Positions 9,162-19,580 of a stretch of 64,000 nucleotides of DNA are shown piece by piece. The notes under the pieces were generated by a model that saw only the letters and a list, made by a program, of their open reading frames with translations, did not search any database and was not told the origin of the DNA. Within the stretch, counting starts at the first letter, position 1. Each line of letters opens with the position of its first letter. Source of the DNA: Burkholderia sp. BCC0506 (GTDB lineage Bacteria > Pseudomonadota > Gammaproteobacteria > Burkholderiales > Burkholderiaceae); contig NZ_CADFEN010000001.1 of assembly GCF_902833145.1 (NCBI RefSeq), forward strand, positions 863,323-927,322, given 5' to 3'. A program made the translations under genes and the position numbers.

Positions 9162-12100
9162 ATGGCAGCGTTCTTCATCAAGCGTCCCATTCTCGCGTGG
9201 GTCATGGCCATCGTCATCATGCTGGTGGGTGCGGCGGCGGTCACGAGTCTTCCCGTCGCGCAGTACCCCACCATCGCGCCGCCTTCGGTGCAGGTGACGG
9301 CCACTTACCCCGGCGCCTCCGCGGACACCGTCGCCGCAACCGTGACCCAGGTGATCGAGCAGAAGCTGAGCGGCATCGACAACGTGCTGTACATGTCGTC
9401 CACGAGCAGTTCCGCCGGGCAGGCCACCATCACGCTGACGTTCAACCCCGGAACGAATCCCGACATCGCGCAGGTACAGGTGCAGAACAAGGTGACGCAG
9501 GCCACGCCTACCCTGCCCCAAACGGTGCAGGAGCAAGGTGTGCAGGTAGCGAAGGCGTCGACGAACTTCCTCATGATCGTCACGCTCTCGTCGCCGGGCG
9601 GCACCTGGAATTCGGTGGATCTCGGCAACATCATCGCGACCCGGATCCAGGATCCGCTCGCCCAGTTGAACGGCGTGGGCGACGTGACGCTGTTCGGCGC
9701 GCAGCACGCCATGCGCATCTGGCTCGACCCGGTGAAGCTGCACGGCTTCGGACTCGTGCCCTCCGACGTGACCACGGCCATCACGAACCAGAACGTCGAG
9801 CTTTCCGTGGGGCAGGTCGGTGGCTCGCCGGCAACGGACTCGCAGGCGATCAACGCGACCATCCGCTCGTCGAGTCTGCTGACGAGCGCCGACCAGTTCG
9901 CCGACATCCTGCTGCGCGTGAACAGCGACGGCTCGCGCGTGCTGCTGAAGGACGTGGCGCGCGTGGAGGTGGGCGGCGACAACTACGACACCGCGTCGCG
10001 CCTGAACGGCAAGCCGGCATCCGCGCTCGCCATCAAGCTCGCCACCGGCGCCAACGCGCTGGACGCAGCCAACGCCGTGCGCGCGAAGCTCGCCGAGATC
10101 CAGCTGCAATTGCCGAAGGACGTCGCGATCAGTTACCCGTACGACACCACGCCGTTCGTTCGCATCTCGATCGAAGAGGTCGTGAAGACGCTGGTCGAAG
10201 CGGTCGTACTGGTCTTCCTCGTGATGTACCTGTTCCTGCAGAACGTGCGCGCCACGCTGATTCCGACCATCGTGGTGCCCGTTGCGCTACTCGGCACGTT
10301 CGGCGTGATGTCGATGATCGGTTTTTCGATCAACGTACTCTCGATGTTCGCGATGGTGCTCGCCATCGGCCTGCTCGTGGACGACGCCATCGTGGTGGTG
10401 GAAAACGTCGAGCGCATCATGAGCGAGGAGAAGCTCGGCCCGAAGGAAGCCACGCACAAGGCGATGGGGCAGATTACCGGCGCCCTGGTCGGCGTGACCA
10501 CCGTGCTCACCGCCGTCTTCATTCCGATGGCGTTCTTCGCGGGCTCCACGGGCGCGATCTACCGGCAGTTCTCCATCACCATCGTCTCGGCGATGCTGCT
10601 GTCGGTCATGCTCGCGCTCACGCTCACGCCGGCGCTGTGCGCCACGCTGCTCAGGCGCGCCGACGTGGAGCACCACGAAAAGCGCGGCTTCTTCGGCTGG
10701 TTCAACCGGTGGTTCGCCAAGAGCAATGCGGGTTACAGTTCCTCGCTCGCACGCGTGGTCGCGCGACCTGCGCGTTACATGCTTCTCTACGGCGCGATCG
10801 CCGGCGTCGTGGCGTTGCTCTACGTCACGTTGCCCTCCTCGTTCCTGCCTGACGAAGACCAGGGCTACTTCATCGTGTCGATCAGCGCGCCCGCGGGCAC
10901 GCCGGCCTCGCGTACGCTGAAGACGGTGGAGGCCGTGGAGCAGTACGTGCTGAAAGACGAGCCGGGCGTCAAGCAGGTCATCGCCATCAACGGCTTCAGC
11001 TTCAACGGCCAGGGGCAAAACAACGCCATCGCGTTCGTGACGCTCAAGGACTGGAGCCTGCGCGGTTCGCGCGACAGCGCGCCGGCCATCATCGCGCGCG
11101 CCAACCGGCATTTCGCCGGCAATCGCGACGCGCGCATCTTCGTGCTGAGTCCGCCGGCCATTCAGGAACTGGGTACGCAAAGCGGTCTCGACTTCGAGAT
11201 AGAAGATCGCGGCGGCGCGGGCCACGACAAGCTGCTTGCGGTACGCAACCAGTTTCTCGGCATGGCGTCGAAGGACCCGACGCTCGCGATGGTGCGCCCG
11301 TCCGGGCTGGAAGACACGCCGCAGTTGCAGGTGGACATCGACCGCGAAAAAGCCAACGCGCTGGGGCTTTCCATCTCCGACGTCAACGCCACGCTGCAGA
11401 CCGCGTTCGGTTCGTCCTACGTGAACAACTACATCGACACGGGGCGCGTGCAGAAAGTCTACGTGCAGTCGGACGCGCCGTATCGCATGATGCCTGCCGA
11501 CCTTGGCGACTGGTATGTGAAGGCAAGCAGCAGTGCGTCGAGTTCGTCGTCTTCATCGTCGTCGAGCACCGCCACGAGCACGACAGGCTACGACTCCACG
11601 ATGGTGCCCTTCTCGGCGTTCGCGAAGAGCCACTGGACGTTCGGCCCACCGCAGATCGAGCGCTACAACCGGCAGCTCGCCACGGGCATTTCGGCCGGCA
11701 CGCGGCCCGGCGTGAGCACCGGCGAGGCGATGACGGCAGTCGAGCAGCTTGCGCGCAAACTGCCGCCCGGCTTCGCCGTGGAATGGACAGGCCAGTCGTA
11801 TCAGGAGAAGCAGGCCGGCTCGCAAGCCATGATGCTCTATGCGATCTCGCTCGTCGTCGTGTTCCTGTGCCTTGCGGGTCTCTACGAAAGCTGGTCGATT
11901 CCGCTTGCGGTGCTGCTCGTCGTGCCGCTCGGCGTGCTGGGCGCGTTACTTGCCGCGCACGGGCGCGGGCTTTCGAACGACATCTACTTCAAGGTGGGGC
12001 TGCTGGCCACTATCGGCCTGTCCACGAAGAACGCCATTTTGATCGTCGAGTTCGCGAAGGATCTGCAGGCGCAGGGGCACAGCCTCGTGGACGCCGTACT

Positions 12101-12359
12101 CGAAGCCGCCCACATGCGGCTGCGCCCCATTCTCATGACTTCGCTCGCGTTCGTGTTCGGCGTGCTGCCGCTCGTCATCAGTACGGGTGCCGGCGCCGGC
12201 GCACGCCACGCCATCGGCACCGGCGTGACGGGCGGCATGATCGCGGCCACGGTACTCGCCATCTTCTTCGTACCGGTCTTCTTCGTCGTGGTGCGCAGAC
12301 TGTTCAAGGAACACGGTCACACCACGGACTCCGCCGACATCAACGAGGGCAACGCATGA
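9162..12359 (+). CDS. RND multidrug efflux pump, inner-membrane permease (HAE1 family)
   Basis: A 1065-residue proton-driven drug exporter with the AcrB layout: N-terminal [11 protein letters not shown], two large periplasmic porter/docking segments and twelve membrane helices. The proton-relay pair Asp-Asp is intact in [16 protein letters not shown] (about residues 407-408). Its closest overall style is AcrB/MexB. Odd feature: after GDWYVKA (about residue 788) the usual short turn is replaced by a serine/threonine run of roughly 20 residues before MVPFSAF resumes. The gene ends in an ATGA overlap with the outer-membrane component, so all three are co-translated. Substrates cannot be read from sequence. 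Confidence 0.95.
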   Translation: MAAFFIKRPILAWVMAIVIMLVGAAAVTSLPVAQYPTIAPPSVQVTATYPGASADTVAATVTQVIEQKLSGIDNVLYMSSTSSSAGQATITLTFNPGTNPDIAQVQVQNKVTQATPTLPQTVQEQGVQVAKASTNFLMIVTLSSPGGTWNSVDLGNIIATRIQDPLAQLNGVGDVTLFGAQHAMRIWLDPVKLHGFGLVPSDVTTAITNQNVELSVGQVGGSPATDSQAINATIRSSSLLTSADQFADILLRVNSDGSRVLLKDVARVEVGGDNYDTASRLNGKPASALAIKLATGANALDAANAVRAKLAEIQLQLPKDVAISYPYDTTPFVRISIEEVVKTLVEAVVLVFLVMYLFLQNVRATLIPTIVVPVALLGTFGVMSMIGFSINVLSMFAMVLAIGLLVDDAIVVVENVERIMSEEKLGPKEATHKAMGQITGALVGVTTVLTAVFIPMAFFAGSTGAIYRQFSITIVSAMLLSVMLALTLTPALCATLLRRADVEHHEKRGFFGWFNRWFAKSNAGYSSSLARVVARPARYMLLYGAIAGVVALLYVTLPSSFLPDEDQGYFIVSISAPAGTPASRTLKTVEAVEQYVLKDEPGVKQVIAINGFSFNGQGQNNAIAFVTLKDWSLRGSRDSAPAIIARANRHFAGNRDARIFVLSPPAIQELGTQSGLDFEIEDRGGAGHDKLLAVRNQFLGMASKDPTLAMVRPSGLEDTPQLQVDIDREKANALGLSISDVNATLQTAFGSSYVNNYIDTGRVQKVYVQSDAPYRMMPADLGDWYVKASSSASSSSSSSSSSTATSTTGYDSTMVPFSAFAKSHWTFGPPQIERYNRQLATGISAGTRPGVSTGEAMTAVEQLARKLPPGFAVEWTGQSYQEKQAGSQAMMLYAISLVVVFLCLAGLYESWSIPLAVLLVVPLGVLGALLAAHGRGLSNDIYFKVGLLATIGLSTKNAILIVEFAKDLQAQGHSLVDAVLEAAHMRLRPILMTSLAFVFGVLPLVISTGAGAGARHAIGTGVTGGMIAATVLAIFFVPVFFVVVRRLFKEHGHTTDSADINEGNA

Positions 12360-13762
12360 AACGCACACTGATCGCCCTTCTTTGCGCGGGCATGCTGGCA
12401 GGCTGCACGCTGGACCCGACGTACCAAAGGCCGGCCGCACCGGTCGACACCACCTGGCCCACCGTGCCCGCGCAGCGCACGGCTGCGGCGCCGCTGGGAG
12501 CAGACCTCGGCTGGCGCGACTTCTTCAAAGATCCGCGACTGCAAAAGCTGATCGAACTCGCGCTCGCGAACAACCGCGACATGCGCGTGGCCGCGCTCAA
12601 CGTGGCGCAGTACGAAGCGCAGTACCGCATTGCGCGCGCCAACGTCGGACCGGCCATCAACGCATCCGGCTCGGTCACGCGCGAACGCGCGGCCGGTTCC
12701 ACGAGCGCATACGGTTCGAGCAGCGCGAGCGTGGGCCTCACATCGTGGGAAATCGACTTCTTCGGCCACCTGCGCAGCCTCAAGCGTCAGGCGCTGGAGC
12801 AGTACCTCGCCACGGACGCCGCGCGCACCAGCACGCAGATCAGCCTGATCGCGACCGTCGCCACCGACTATTTGCAACTGCTCTCCGACGAGACTTCGTT
12901 GCAGATCGCGCAGGACACCGTGGATGCGGACCAGCACACCTACGACCTCACGGTGAGCATGATGAAGATGGGCAGCGCGTCGCTGCAGGACGTGCGCCAG
13001 GCCGAAAATTCGCTGGCGAGCGCGCGCTCGAGTCTCGCCTCGTACACGCGTGCGGTCGCGCAGGACCGCAACAACCTGGTGGCCGAAATCGGTGCGCCGC
13101 TACCCGACGATCTGCCGCAGGGCCCTTCGCTGATGGAAAGCGAGAACACGTTCGCGGACATCGGCGAAGGCGTGCCGTCGGATCTGCTCGCGCGGCGGCC
13201 CGACATCGTCGAAGCCGAGCACACGCTGAAGGCCGCCAACGCCAACATCGGTGCGGCCCGCGCCGCGTTCTTTCCGAAGATCGAGCTGACGGCTTCCGCG
13301 GGCACCGCGAGCGGCAGCCTCTCGAACCTGTTCAAGGCGGGCACGGGCGCGTGGACGTTTGCGCCGACCATCTCGGTGCCCCTCTTCGATTTCGGCTACA
13401 ACCGCGCCACGCTGGACGTCGCGAAGGTCGAGAAGGACATCGACGTCGCCAACTATGAAAAGGCCATCCAGACGGCGTTCAAGGAAGTGTCGAATGCACT
13501 CGCAGGACGCACCACGTACGTCGCCCAGGTAGCCGCGGATCGCGACTACGTCCACTCCGCGCAGCAGTACTACGACCTCGCGCAAGCACGCTACCGCAGC
13601 GGCACCGACAGCTTCCTGACCCTGCTCGATGCGCAGCGCACGCTCTACGCCGCGCAACAGCAACTGGTCACGGACATGCTCGCCAAGCAGTCCAATCTCA
13701 TCACGCTGTACAAGGTGCTGGGCGGCGGCTGGCGGGAAACGAGCGCGGTGGTGCAGCGGTAG
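12356..13762 (+). CDS. RND efflux outer-membrane lipoprotein (NodT/OprM type)
   Basis: A 468-residue TolC-like channel with a signal peptide and lipobox (GMLAGC). Two outer-membrane efflux repeats are visible, with the signatures [36 protein letters not shown] and LGGGW. It starts within the pump stop codon (ATGA). With the two preceding genes it makes a complete tripartite efflux system under probable control of the divergent two-component pair. It is a paralogue of the partial gene at 1-642. Confidence 0.93.
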   Translation: MKRTLIALLCAGMLAGCTLDPTYQRPAAPVDTTWPTVPAQRTAAAPLGADLGWRDFFKDPRLQKLIELALANNRDMRVAALNVAQYEAQYRIARANVGPAINASGSVTRERAAGSTSAYGSSSASVGLTSWEIDFFGHLRSLKRQALEQYLATDAARTSTQISLIATVATDYLQLLSDETSLQIAQDTVDADQHTYDLTVSMMKMGSASLQDVRQAENSLASARSSLASYTRAVAQDRNNLVAEIGAPLPDDLPQGPSLMESENTFADIGEGVPSDLLARRPDIVEAEHTLKAANANIGAARAAFFPKIELTASAGTASGSLSNLFKAGTGAWTFAPTISVPLFDFGYNRATLDVAKVEKDIDVANYEKAIQTAFKEVSNALAGRTTYVAQVAADRDYVHSAQQYYDLAQARYRSGTDSFLTLLDAQRTLYAAQQQLVTDMLAKQSNLITLYKVLGGGWRETSAVVQR

Positions 13763-13769
13763 CCTTTGT

Positions 13770-13807
13770 ACGCCCGTGAACGACGTGCTTTCACACATCA
13801 CGGGCGT
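13770..13807 (+). terminator. Hairpin after the RND operon
   Basis: ACGCCCGTGA and TCACGGGCGT form a perfect 10-base stem, 8 bases after the last stop codon. There is no long T run, only CTT, as is common for Burkholderia terminators. Confidence 0.55.
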
Positions 13808-14027
13808 CTTGCCATCCGTGCCTCGTTCCCCCGCAGGAACGGGCCGCTAAAAACAGCGATGCGCACGACGGATCGCGCGCGGTTCTCACGAACGCTCACT
13901 TCTTGGCACATCCTCGCCCCGTCCTCCCACGTGCAATCTTTTTGTATGCCGACAGCGGCATGAGGTCGTCTCGTCCGCCCGGCCGGCGATCGCAAAGTGA
14001 CCCTCCTAACATCACAGGATTGCATTT

Positions 14028-14054
14028 TCACATTAAATGTGATTTTATTATCAC
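14028..14054. promoter_or_regulatory. Overlapping palindromes before deoK, probable DeoQ operator
   Basis: In an AT-rich island (14020-14055) TCACATTAAATGTGA is nearly palindromic and is followed, sharing GTGA, by GTGATTTTATTATCAC. The island lies 65-90 bases before the deoK start. The DeoR-type gene and another palindrome at 18418 lie in the same cluster, so autoregulated repression is the likely role. The rest of 13808-14119 shows no gene. Confidence 0.5.
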
Positions 14055-14119
14055 CTGTCGCGAGCGGCCGCCGACCATGCGCGCGCCGCGGCGCATCCCA
14101 TACCAAGGAAGACACGCAG

Positions 14120-15046
14120 ATGGAGACAATCGCCGTGATCGGCAGCAACATGGTCGACCTCGTGACCTACGTCACGCGCATGCCCGCCCGGGGCGAAACG
14201 CTGGAGGCGCCGAACTTCGCGCTCGGCTGCGGCGGCAAGGGCGCGAACCAGGCCGTCGCGGCCGCGCGCCTCGGCGCGCGCGTCGTGATGGTCACGAAGG
14301 TCGGCGACGACGTGTTCGCCGACAACACGATCCGCAACTTCGAGCGCGAAGGCATCGACACCACGCACGTGCGCAAGGTTGCCGGCGTGCCGAGCGGCGT
14401 CGCGCCGATCTTCGTCGAGCCCGATTCGAGCAACAGCATCCTGATCGTCAAGGGCGCGAATCGCCACCTGCGGCCGGCCGACATCGACGCGGCCGCGCCG
14501 ATGCTCGCCGAATGCGCGCTGATCGTGCTGCAGCTCGAGATCGAGCTCGACACCGTCTATCACGCGATCGCATTCGGCGCGCGGCACGGCATTCCGGTGT
14601 TGCTGAACCCGGCGCCTGCGGTCGCCGATCTCGATTTCGAACGCATCCGCTCCGTCGAATTCTTCGTGCCGAACGAAACCGAGCTCGCGGTCGTGTCGGG
14701 CATGCCGGTCGATTCGCGCGAGAGCGCGACCCGCGCCGCCGAAGCGCTGGTCGCGCGTGGCCTCAAGCACGTGCTGGTCACGCTCGGCAGCAACGGTTCG
14801 CTGCTGGTGTCGCGCGACGACGCGCGGCACGTGCCGGGCGTGCCGGTCGACGCACGCGACACGACGGGCGCCGGCGACGCGTACATCGGCTGCTTCGCGC
14901 GCTGTTATGCGGCGTCCCGCGACGCCGTCGATGCGATGCGCTACGCATCCGCGTACGCCGCGCATTCGGTCACGGGCCTCGGCACGCAGAAGTCGTACGC
15001 CGACGCCGCGACGTTCGAACGCTTCCTCCGCGACGCCGGCATCTGA
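14120..15046 (+). CDS. deoK: Ribokinase-family sugar kinase, probable deoxyribokinase
   Basis: A 308-residue PfkB-family kinase. It begins ETIAVIGSNMVDLVTYVTRM and carries the two family signatures: the glycine-rich GCGGKGANQAVAAARLG near residue 40 and the DTTGAGDAYIGCF motif with the catalytic Asp near residue 255. The start at 14120 is chosen because the longer frame has no conserved residues before it. Its position before a FucP-type permease, a DeoX-like protein, a DeoR-type regulator and deoC argues for 2-deoxyribose rather than ribose as substrate; the product, deoxyribose 5-phosphate, would be cleaved by DeoC. Confidence 0.82.
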   Translation: METIAVIGSNMVDLVTYVTRMPARGETLEAPNFALGCGGKGANQAVAAARLGARVVMVTKVGDDVFADNTIRNFEREGIDTTHVRKVAGVPSGVAPIFVEPDSSNSILIVKGANRHLRPADIDAAAPMLAECALIVLQLEIELDTVYHAIAFGARHGIPVLLNPAPAVADLDFERIRSVEFFVPNETELAVVSGMPVDSRESATRAAEALVARGLKHVLVTLGSNGSLLVSRDDARHVPGVPVDARDTTGAGDAYIGCFARCYAASRDAVDAMRYASAYAAHSVTGLGTQKSYADAATFERFLRDAGI

Positions 15047-15086
15047 CCGGCGCCTTCATCGACGAGACATTGGGAAGGAGACACCC

Positions 15087-16460
15087 ATGAGCCGAACCCG
15101 GATCGAACACACGCCCGACGGCTATTACCTGAACCGCACGCCGCTCTTCGCGTTCACGCTGCTGTGCTGCCTGTTCGCGCTGTGGGGCACCGCCGCGAAC
15201 CTGAACGACGTGCTGATCGCGCAGTTCAAGAAATCGTTCTTCCTGTCCGATTTCGAATCGGCGTTCGTGCAGTCCGCGTTCTATCTCGGCTACTTCTTCC
15301 TCGCGATTCCGGCCGCGACCGTCGTGAAGAAGTTCAGCTACAAGACGACGATCCTCGTCGGCCTGCTGCTCTACACGACCGGCTGCCTGCTGTTCTTCCC
15401 GGCCGCGTCGATGGCGAAGTACGGAATGTTCCTCGTCGCGCTGTTCGTGATCGCCGCGGGCCTGTCGTTTCTCGAAACGGCGTCGAATTCGTATTCGACG
15501 CTGATGGGCCCGCGCGACACCAGCACGCGGCGGCTGAACATCTCGCAAACGTTCTATCCGTTCGGCGCGATGGCCGGCGTCTACATGGGCAGCTTCCTGA
15601 TCTTCAAGGAGGGCGACGCGTCGCATGCGCAGCTCGCGGCGATGTCGGCCGCCGATGCGCACACGCACCAGCTCGCGATGATCCAGGCCACGCTCGAGCC
15701 GTACAAATGGCTGATCGTCGTGCTCGTCGCCGTGTTCATCGTGTTCGCGCTGACGCCCTACCCCGCGTGCAAGGGCAACGGCGCGAGTACCGTCACGCAC
15801 CGCATCGACGCACGCGGCACGCTCGCACGTCTGTTCGGCAACCGCCGCTTCGTCGCGGGCGTGGTCGCGCAGTTCCTGTACGTCGGCGCGCAGGTCGGCG
15901 TGTGGAGCTTCACGATCCGGCTCGCGATGCAGATCGGCGGCCTTACCGAGCGCGGCGCGTCGCGCTACCTGCTCGCGACCTTCTTCGCGTTCTTCGTCGG
16001 CAAGCTGGTCGCGACGCTCGTGATGAAGCGCGTCGGCCCGGCCAAGGTGCTGATCGTCTACGGCATCCTGTGCATCGTGCTGCTCGCGTACACGATCAGC
16101 GTGCACAACATCACGGCCGTGTATGCCGCCGTGTGCGTGAGCGTCTTCCTCGGCCCGTGCTGGCCGACGATCTACGGACTGACGATCGACGGCCTCGGCA
16201 AGGACACCGAATACGGCGGCTCGATCCTCGTGATGAGCATCGTCGGCGGCGCGGTCGTGCCGCTGATCCAGGGGCTGATCTCCGATCACACCGGCGGCAA
16301 CATGCAGCTCGCGTTCGTCGTGCCGCTCCTGTGCTTCGTCGTGATCGTCTACTACGGCTTCTACTGCCTGCGTCATCTGCCGGCGGCGACGCCCGACGCG
16401 GCGGCCGACGGCCATGCGTCCGCGCGCTACGCGGCGACGCGCAACACGTCGGGCGCCTGA
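15087..16460 (+). CDS. deoP: FucP-family sugar:proton symporter, probable deoxyribose permease
   Basis: A 457-residue major-facilitator protein with about twelve membrane helices. The N-terminus (ALWGTAANLNDVLIAQF, QSAFYLGYFFLAIPAA) is typical of the FucP/DeoP group. A strong GGAAGGAG site lies 7 bases before the ATG at 15087. It lies 40 bases after the kinase gene and 2 bases before the next, so it is part of the deoK-P-X unit. Uptake of deoxyribose is inferred from context; fucose or another deoxysugar is the alternative. Confidence 0.82.
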   Translation: MSRTRIEHTPDGYYLNRTPLFAFTLLCCLFALWGTAANLNDVLIAQFKKSFFLSDFESAFVQSAFYLGYFFLAIPAATVVKKFSYKTTILVGLLLYTTGCLLFFPAASMAKYGMFLVALFVIAAGLSFLETASNSYSTLMGPRDTSTRRLNISQTFYPFGAMAGVYMGSFLIFKEGDASHAQLAAMSAADAHTHQLAMIQATLEPYKWLIVVLVAVFIVFALTPYPACKGNGASTVTHRIDARGTLARLFGNRRFVAGVVAQFLYVGAQVGVWSFTIRLAMQIGGLTERGASRYLLATFFAFFVGKLVATLVMKRVGPAKVLIVYGILCIVLLAYTISVHNITAVYAAVCVSVFLGPCWPTIYGLTIDGLGKDTEYGGSILVMSIVGGAVVPLIQGLISDHTGGNMQLAFVVPLLCFVVIVYYGFYCLRHLPAATPDAAADGHASARYAATRNTSGA

Positions 16461-16462
16461 CC

Positions 16463-17515
16463 ATGCGCGGCGAGATCGAACTGCGGCGCGACGACTTCCG
16501 CGAAACGCCGCGCACGCTGTACCGCACCGACGGCCTCACCGTCACCGCGTTCGCGTATCCGTCCGGCGTCGAGGCGCTGAAGCTCGAGAACCGCCGCGGC
16601 CATCTCGTCGTGCTGCCGTATCTCGGCCAGATGATCTGGGCCGCCGAATTCGACGGCCGCGACCTGACGATGAAGCACATGTTCCGGCAGCCGAAGCGCG
16701 CGGCGTCGATCATCGATACCTACGGCTGCTTCATGTTCCACAGCGGGCTGCTGCGCAACGGCTGCCCGGGGCCGGACGACACGCACGCGCTGCACGGCGA
16801 GATGCCGTGCGCGCCGATGGACCGCGCGAGCCTCGTCGTCGGCACCGATGCGCGCGGCGCGACGGTCGAAGTGACCGGCGAATACGAGTACGTGCAGGGC
16901 TTCGGCAGCCACTACGTCGCGCGTCCGTCCGTGCGGCTGGCGGAGCACGATGCGCGGATGACGATCGCGATGGACGTGACGAACCTCGGCGGCACACCGA
17001 TGGACCTGATGTACATGGCGCACCTGAACTACGCGTACGTGCCGGGCGGCCGCTTCGTGCAGTCGCTGCCGCCCGGCGGCATCCGGCTGCGCGAGAGCGT
17101 GCCCGCGCACGTGAAGCCGACCGCCGCGTGGCGCGACTACACGGCCGCGCTCGCGCACGCACCGGCGCGGCTCGCGACGCTCGATGCGCCGGCGCTGTAC
17201 GACCCCGAGATCGTGTTCTTCATGAACGATGTTGCAACGGACGCCGACGGCGTCGCGCATTTCCGGCTCGCGCATCCGGACGGCGGCGCGTTCCACACCG
17301 CGTACCGCCCCGCGCAATTCCCGCATGCGACGCGCTGGATCCTGCACAACGCGGACCAGCAGGTCGCCGCGTTCGCGCTGCCGTCGACCTGCGAGCCGGA
17401 GGGTTACGAAGCCGAGCGCCGCAAGGGCCACGTCGCGGCGCTGGCGCCCGGCGCATCGCGCCGCTTCGAGGTGGTCACCGGCTACCTCGGCGCGGCGGAA
17501 ACCCGCGATGCCTGA
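16463..17515 (+). CDS. deoX: DeoX-like aldose-epimerase-fold protein (DUF4432 type)
   Basis: A 350-residue protein of the galactose-mutarotase fold class. It resembles the DeoX component of the Salmonella deoQKPX system, whose exact role is not established. Conserved-looking stretches include HGEMPCAPMD and YVQGFGSHYVARPSVRL. No signal peptide is seen, so it is cytosolic. The ATG follows the permease stop by two bases, implying translational coupling. A sugar-anomer interconversion step before phosphorylation is the simplest guess for its function. Confidence 0.72.
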   Translation: MRGEIELRRDDFRETPRTLYRTDGLTVTAFAYPSGVEALKLENRRGHLVVLPYLGQMIWAAEFDGRDLTMKHMFRQPKRAASIIDTYGCFMFHSGLLRNGCPGPDDTHALHGEMPCAPMDRASLVVGTDARGATVEVTGEYEYVQGFGSHYVARPSVRLAEHDARMTIAMDVTNLGGTPMDLMYMAHLNYAYVPGGRFVQSLPPGGIRLRESVPAHVKPTAAWRDYTAALAHAPARLATLDAPALYDPEIVFFMNDVATDADGVAHFRLAHPDGGAFHTAYRPAQFPHATRWILHNADQQVAAFALPSTCEPEGYEAERRKGHVAALAPGASRRFEVVTGYLGAAETRDA

Positions 17516-17561
17516 TGCGATGACAAGTGCGATGCACAGCGCGCCGCACGCCCGCGCCGCA

Positions 17562-18332
17562 TCAGGTCACGAGCGCGATCCCGTGCTCGCGGATCGCCGT
17601 TTCGTAGCGGCGGCTCAGTTGCCCGTCGGAGATCACGTAGTTGAAATCGGTCAGTTCGGCGAAATAGGCCGCGCGCACTTCGTCGAATTTGGTGTGGTCG
17701 ACCAGCAGGAAGCGGTTCTGCGCGCGCGCCATCACCTTCTTCTTCGCATCGACTTCGTGGAAGTTGAAGCACGTGACGCCGCAGCGCTCGCTCACGCCGG
17801 CCGCCGAGATGAACGCCTTCGACACGCGCACCGAATCGAGGATGCCCGTTTCGGCGACCGATTCGAACACCATGTTCTGGCGGTGATACGCGCCGCCGCA
17901 CAGGATCACGTTGCAATGCGGCTTCTGCTGCAGCTTCGCGAATACGTTCAGCGAATTGCAGACCGCCGTGAATTCGAGGTCGTCGGGAATGAAGTCGACG
18001 ATGAACGGCGTGGTCGACCCGCAGTCGACGAAGATCGTGTCGCCGGTCGTCACGAACTGCGCGGCCAGCTTGCCGATACGGCGCTTTTCCTCGGTCTGCC
18101 GGTTGTTCTCGGCGCTGATCAGGTATTCGCCGATGTCGCTGCGCTGCGCGGCGAAATGGCGCGTCACGTAGCCGCCGATCAGGCTGAGGCCGTGCGGGTT
18201 GTCCGCGAGATCGCGGCGGATCGTCATTTCGGACACGCCGAACAGCTCGGCGACTTCCCTCAGATGAATCGCGTTCTGCCCTTGCAGCACGTTCATCAAT
18301 GTCTTGATCCGTTCGCCCTTCTTTGTTTCCAT
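17562..18332 (-). CDS. deoQ: DeoR-family transcriptional regulator of deoxyribose genes
   Basis: A 256-residue repressor type: an N-terminal winged helix-turn-helix (VAELFGVSEMTIRRDL, residues about 27-42) and a C-terminal sugar-phosphate-sensing domain (DTIFVDCGSTTPF, KVMARAQNRFLLVDHTKF). Start 18332 gives METKKGERIKTLMNVLQGQ, the normal DeoR N-terminus. The gene is divergent from deoC and convergent with deoX. The palindromes at 14028 and 18418 are the natural binding sites. Confidence 0.85.
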   Translation of the reverse strand: METKKGERIKTLMNVLQGQNAIHLREVAELFGVSEMTIRRDLADNPHGLSLIGGYVTRHFAAQRSDIGEYLISAENNRQTEEKRRIGKLAAQFVTTGDTIFVDCGSTTPFIVDFIPDDLEFTAVCNSLNVFAKLQQKPHCNVILCGGAYHRQNMVFESVAETGILDSVRVSKAFISAAGVSERCGVTCFNFHEVDAKKKVMARAQNRFLLVDHTKFDEVRAAYFAELTDFNYVISDGQLSRRYETAIREHGIALVT

Positions 18333-18417
18333 GCCTGTATCCTGCGTGCCCGCCGCGTGAGTCGCCCGTCGTGCCGGGCGCGCAGGCCTGGCCGGAATGT
18401 CGTATTTGTAACAAACC

Positions 18418-18431
18418 GATGTGAAAACATC
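18418..18431. promoter_or_regulatory. Palindrome between deoQ and deoC
   Basis: GATGT-GAAA-ACATC is a perfect 5-base inverted repeat in the 146-base divergent region, about 50 bases before deoC. Its likely role is an operator for the DeoR-type protein. Confidence 0.45.
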
Positions 18432-18478
18432 AACTTTCCGTGTGCCCTTTCCGCACACGATCCGTGGAGTCCCGACAC

Positions 18479-19159
18479 ATGCCGCTTTCCAACGCCCAAC
18501 TCGCCCAAACCATCGATCACACGCTGCTCGCGCCCGACGCGAGCGACGCGCAGATCCGCGAACTCTGCCGCCAGGCGGCCGAGCATCGCTTTTACTCGGT
18601 CTGCGTGAATTCGGCGAACGTGCCGCTCGCCGCGCGCGAGCTGGCTGAAACCGGCGTGCTCGTCTGCGCCGTGGTCGGCTTTCCGCTCGGCGCGGGGCTG
18701 TCCGCCGCGAAGGCATTCGAAGCCACCGCCGCGATCGCGGCGGGTGCCGGCGAGATCGACATGGTGATCAACATCGGCGCGCTGAAGAGCGGCCGCGCCG
18801 ACGACGTGAAGGCCGACATCGACGCCGTGCATCGCGCCTGCGGCACGGTGCCGCTCAAGGTGATCCTCGAAACGGGGCTGCTGACCGACGACGAGAAGGT
18901 GCGCGTGTGCGAGATGTGCCGCGATCTCGGCGTCGCGTTCGTGAAGACGTCGACCGGCTTCGGCCACGGCGGCGCGACGCTCTCGGACGTCGCGCTGATG
19001 CGCCGCACGGTCGGGCCGGCGCTCGGCGTGAAGGCGTCGGGCGGCGTGCGCGATCGCGCGGCCGCGCTCGCGATGCTCGAAGCGGGCGCGACGCGGCTCG
19101 GCACGAGCTCGGGGGTGGCGATCGTCACGGATCAGGATGGCGGCGGATCGGGGTACTGA
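18479..19159 (+). CDS. deoC: Deoxyribose-phosphate aldolase
   Basis: A 226-residue class I aldolase that splits 2-deoxyribose 5-phosphate into glyceraldehyde 3-phosphate and acetaldehyde. The Schiff-base lysine is in [14 protein letters not shown], the proton-relay lysine in [10 protein letters not shown], and the early motif [10 protein letters not shown] is intact. The ATG at 18479 has GGAG upstream; the longer frame from 18440 is not supported. It is divergent from deoQ and completes the pathway begun by deoK. Confidence 0.93.
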   Translation: MPLSNAQLAQTIDHTLLAPDASDAQIRELCRQAAEHRFYSVCVNSANVPLAARELAETGVLVCAVVGFPLGAGLSAAKAFEATAAIAAGAGEIDMVINIGALKSGRADDVKADIDAVHRACGTVPLKVILETGLLTDDEKVRVCEMCRDLGVAFVKTSTGFGHGGATLSDVALMRRTVGPALGVKASGGVRDRAAALAMLEAGATRLGTSSGVAIVTDQDGGGSGY

Positions 19160-19580
19160 CGCGCGAACGGCCGGCAGCGGCGGCAGCGCGCCCGACTTCC
19201 GCTGCACGGCCGAAGCGTCGCACGACCGGACGCGGCCCGCCGCCATCGCGCCGTTCTTCGACGACTGGCGTGCGGCGGTCGCCGCCCTGTCGCTGCGGCA
19301 CGCGGCCGTCGCCCATGTCGAGGACTGCGACCGTCTCGCATACGCGTCGATCGACCTGCCGATCGACGTCGATGCGGTGCGGCCGCTGAAGACGGTCGGG
19401 CCCGCCGGCGGCGACTTCCTCGCCCGCATCGGCGCGACCGGCGAACCGCTGTGCTTCGTCGTGCCGGGCGTCGCATTCCGCGTCCCGTCCGAGCGGCTGC
19501 TGCAGCGCGCCGTTCAGCCGGTCCGGCACACGGGTGCGCCCTCTCCCACGCCGCTTTCGTCGGCGAGCCGCCCCGCGTAA
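19137..19580 (+). CDS. Hypothetical protein overlapping deoC and the DUF815 gene, weak
   Basis: An open frame of 147 residues that starts inside the last codons of deoC and overlaps the convergent ATPase gene at its end. The middle part ([20 protein letters not shown] and the next 70 residues) reads like a real globular protein, but in DNA this GC-rich long spurious frames are common. No family was recognised. It is the only candidate for the 354-base interval 19160-19513. Confidence 0.3.
   Translation: MAADRGTDARTAGSGGSAPDFRCTAEASHDRTRPAAIAPFFDDWRAAVAALSLRHAAVAHVEDCDRLAYASIDLPIDVDAVRPLKTVGPAGGDFLARIGATGEPLCFVVPGVAFRVPSERLLQRAVQPVRHTGAPSPTPLSSASRPA

Noticed and set aside
17511-17566. Inverted repeat of 9 bases (CCTGATGCG / CGCATCAGG) at the convergent ends of deoX and deoQ
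   Set aside because: The arms are 38 bases apart and lie inside or next to the coding ends; too loose for a confident terminator.
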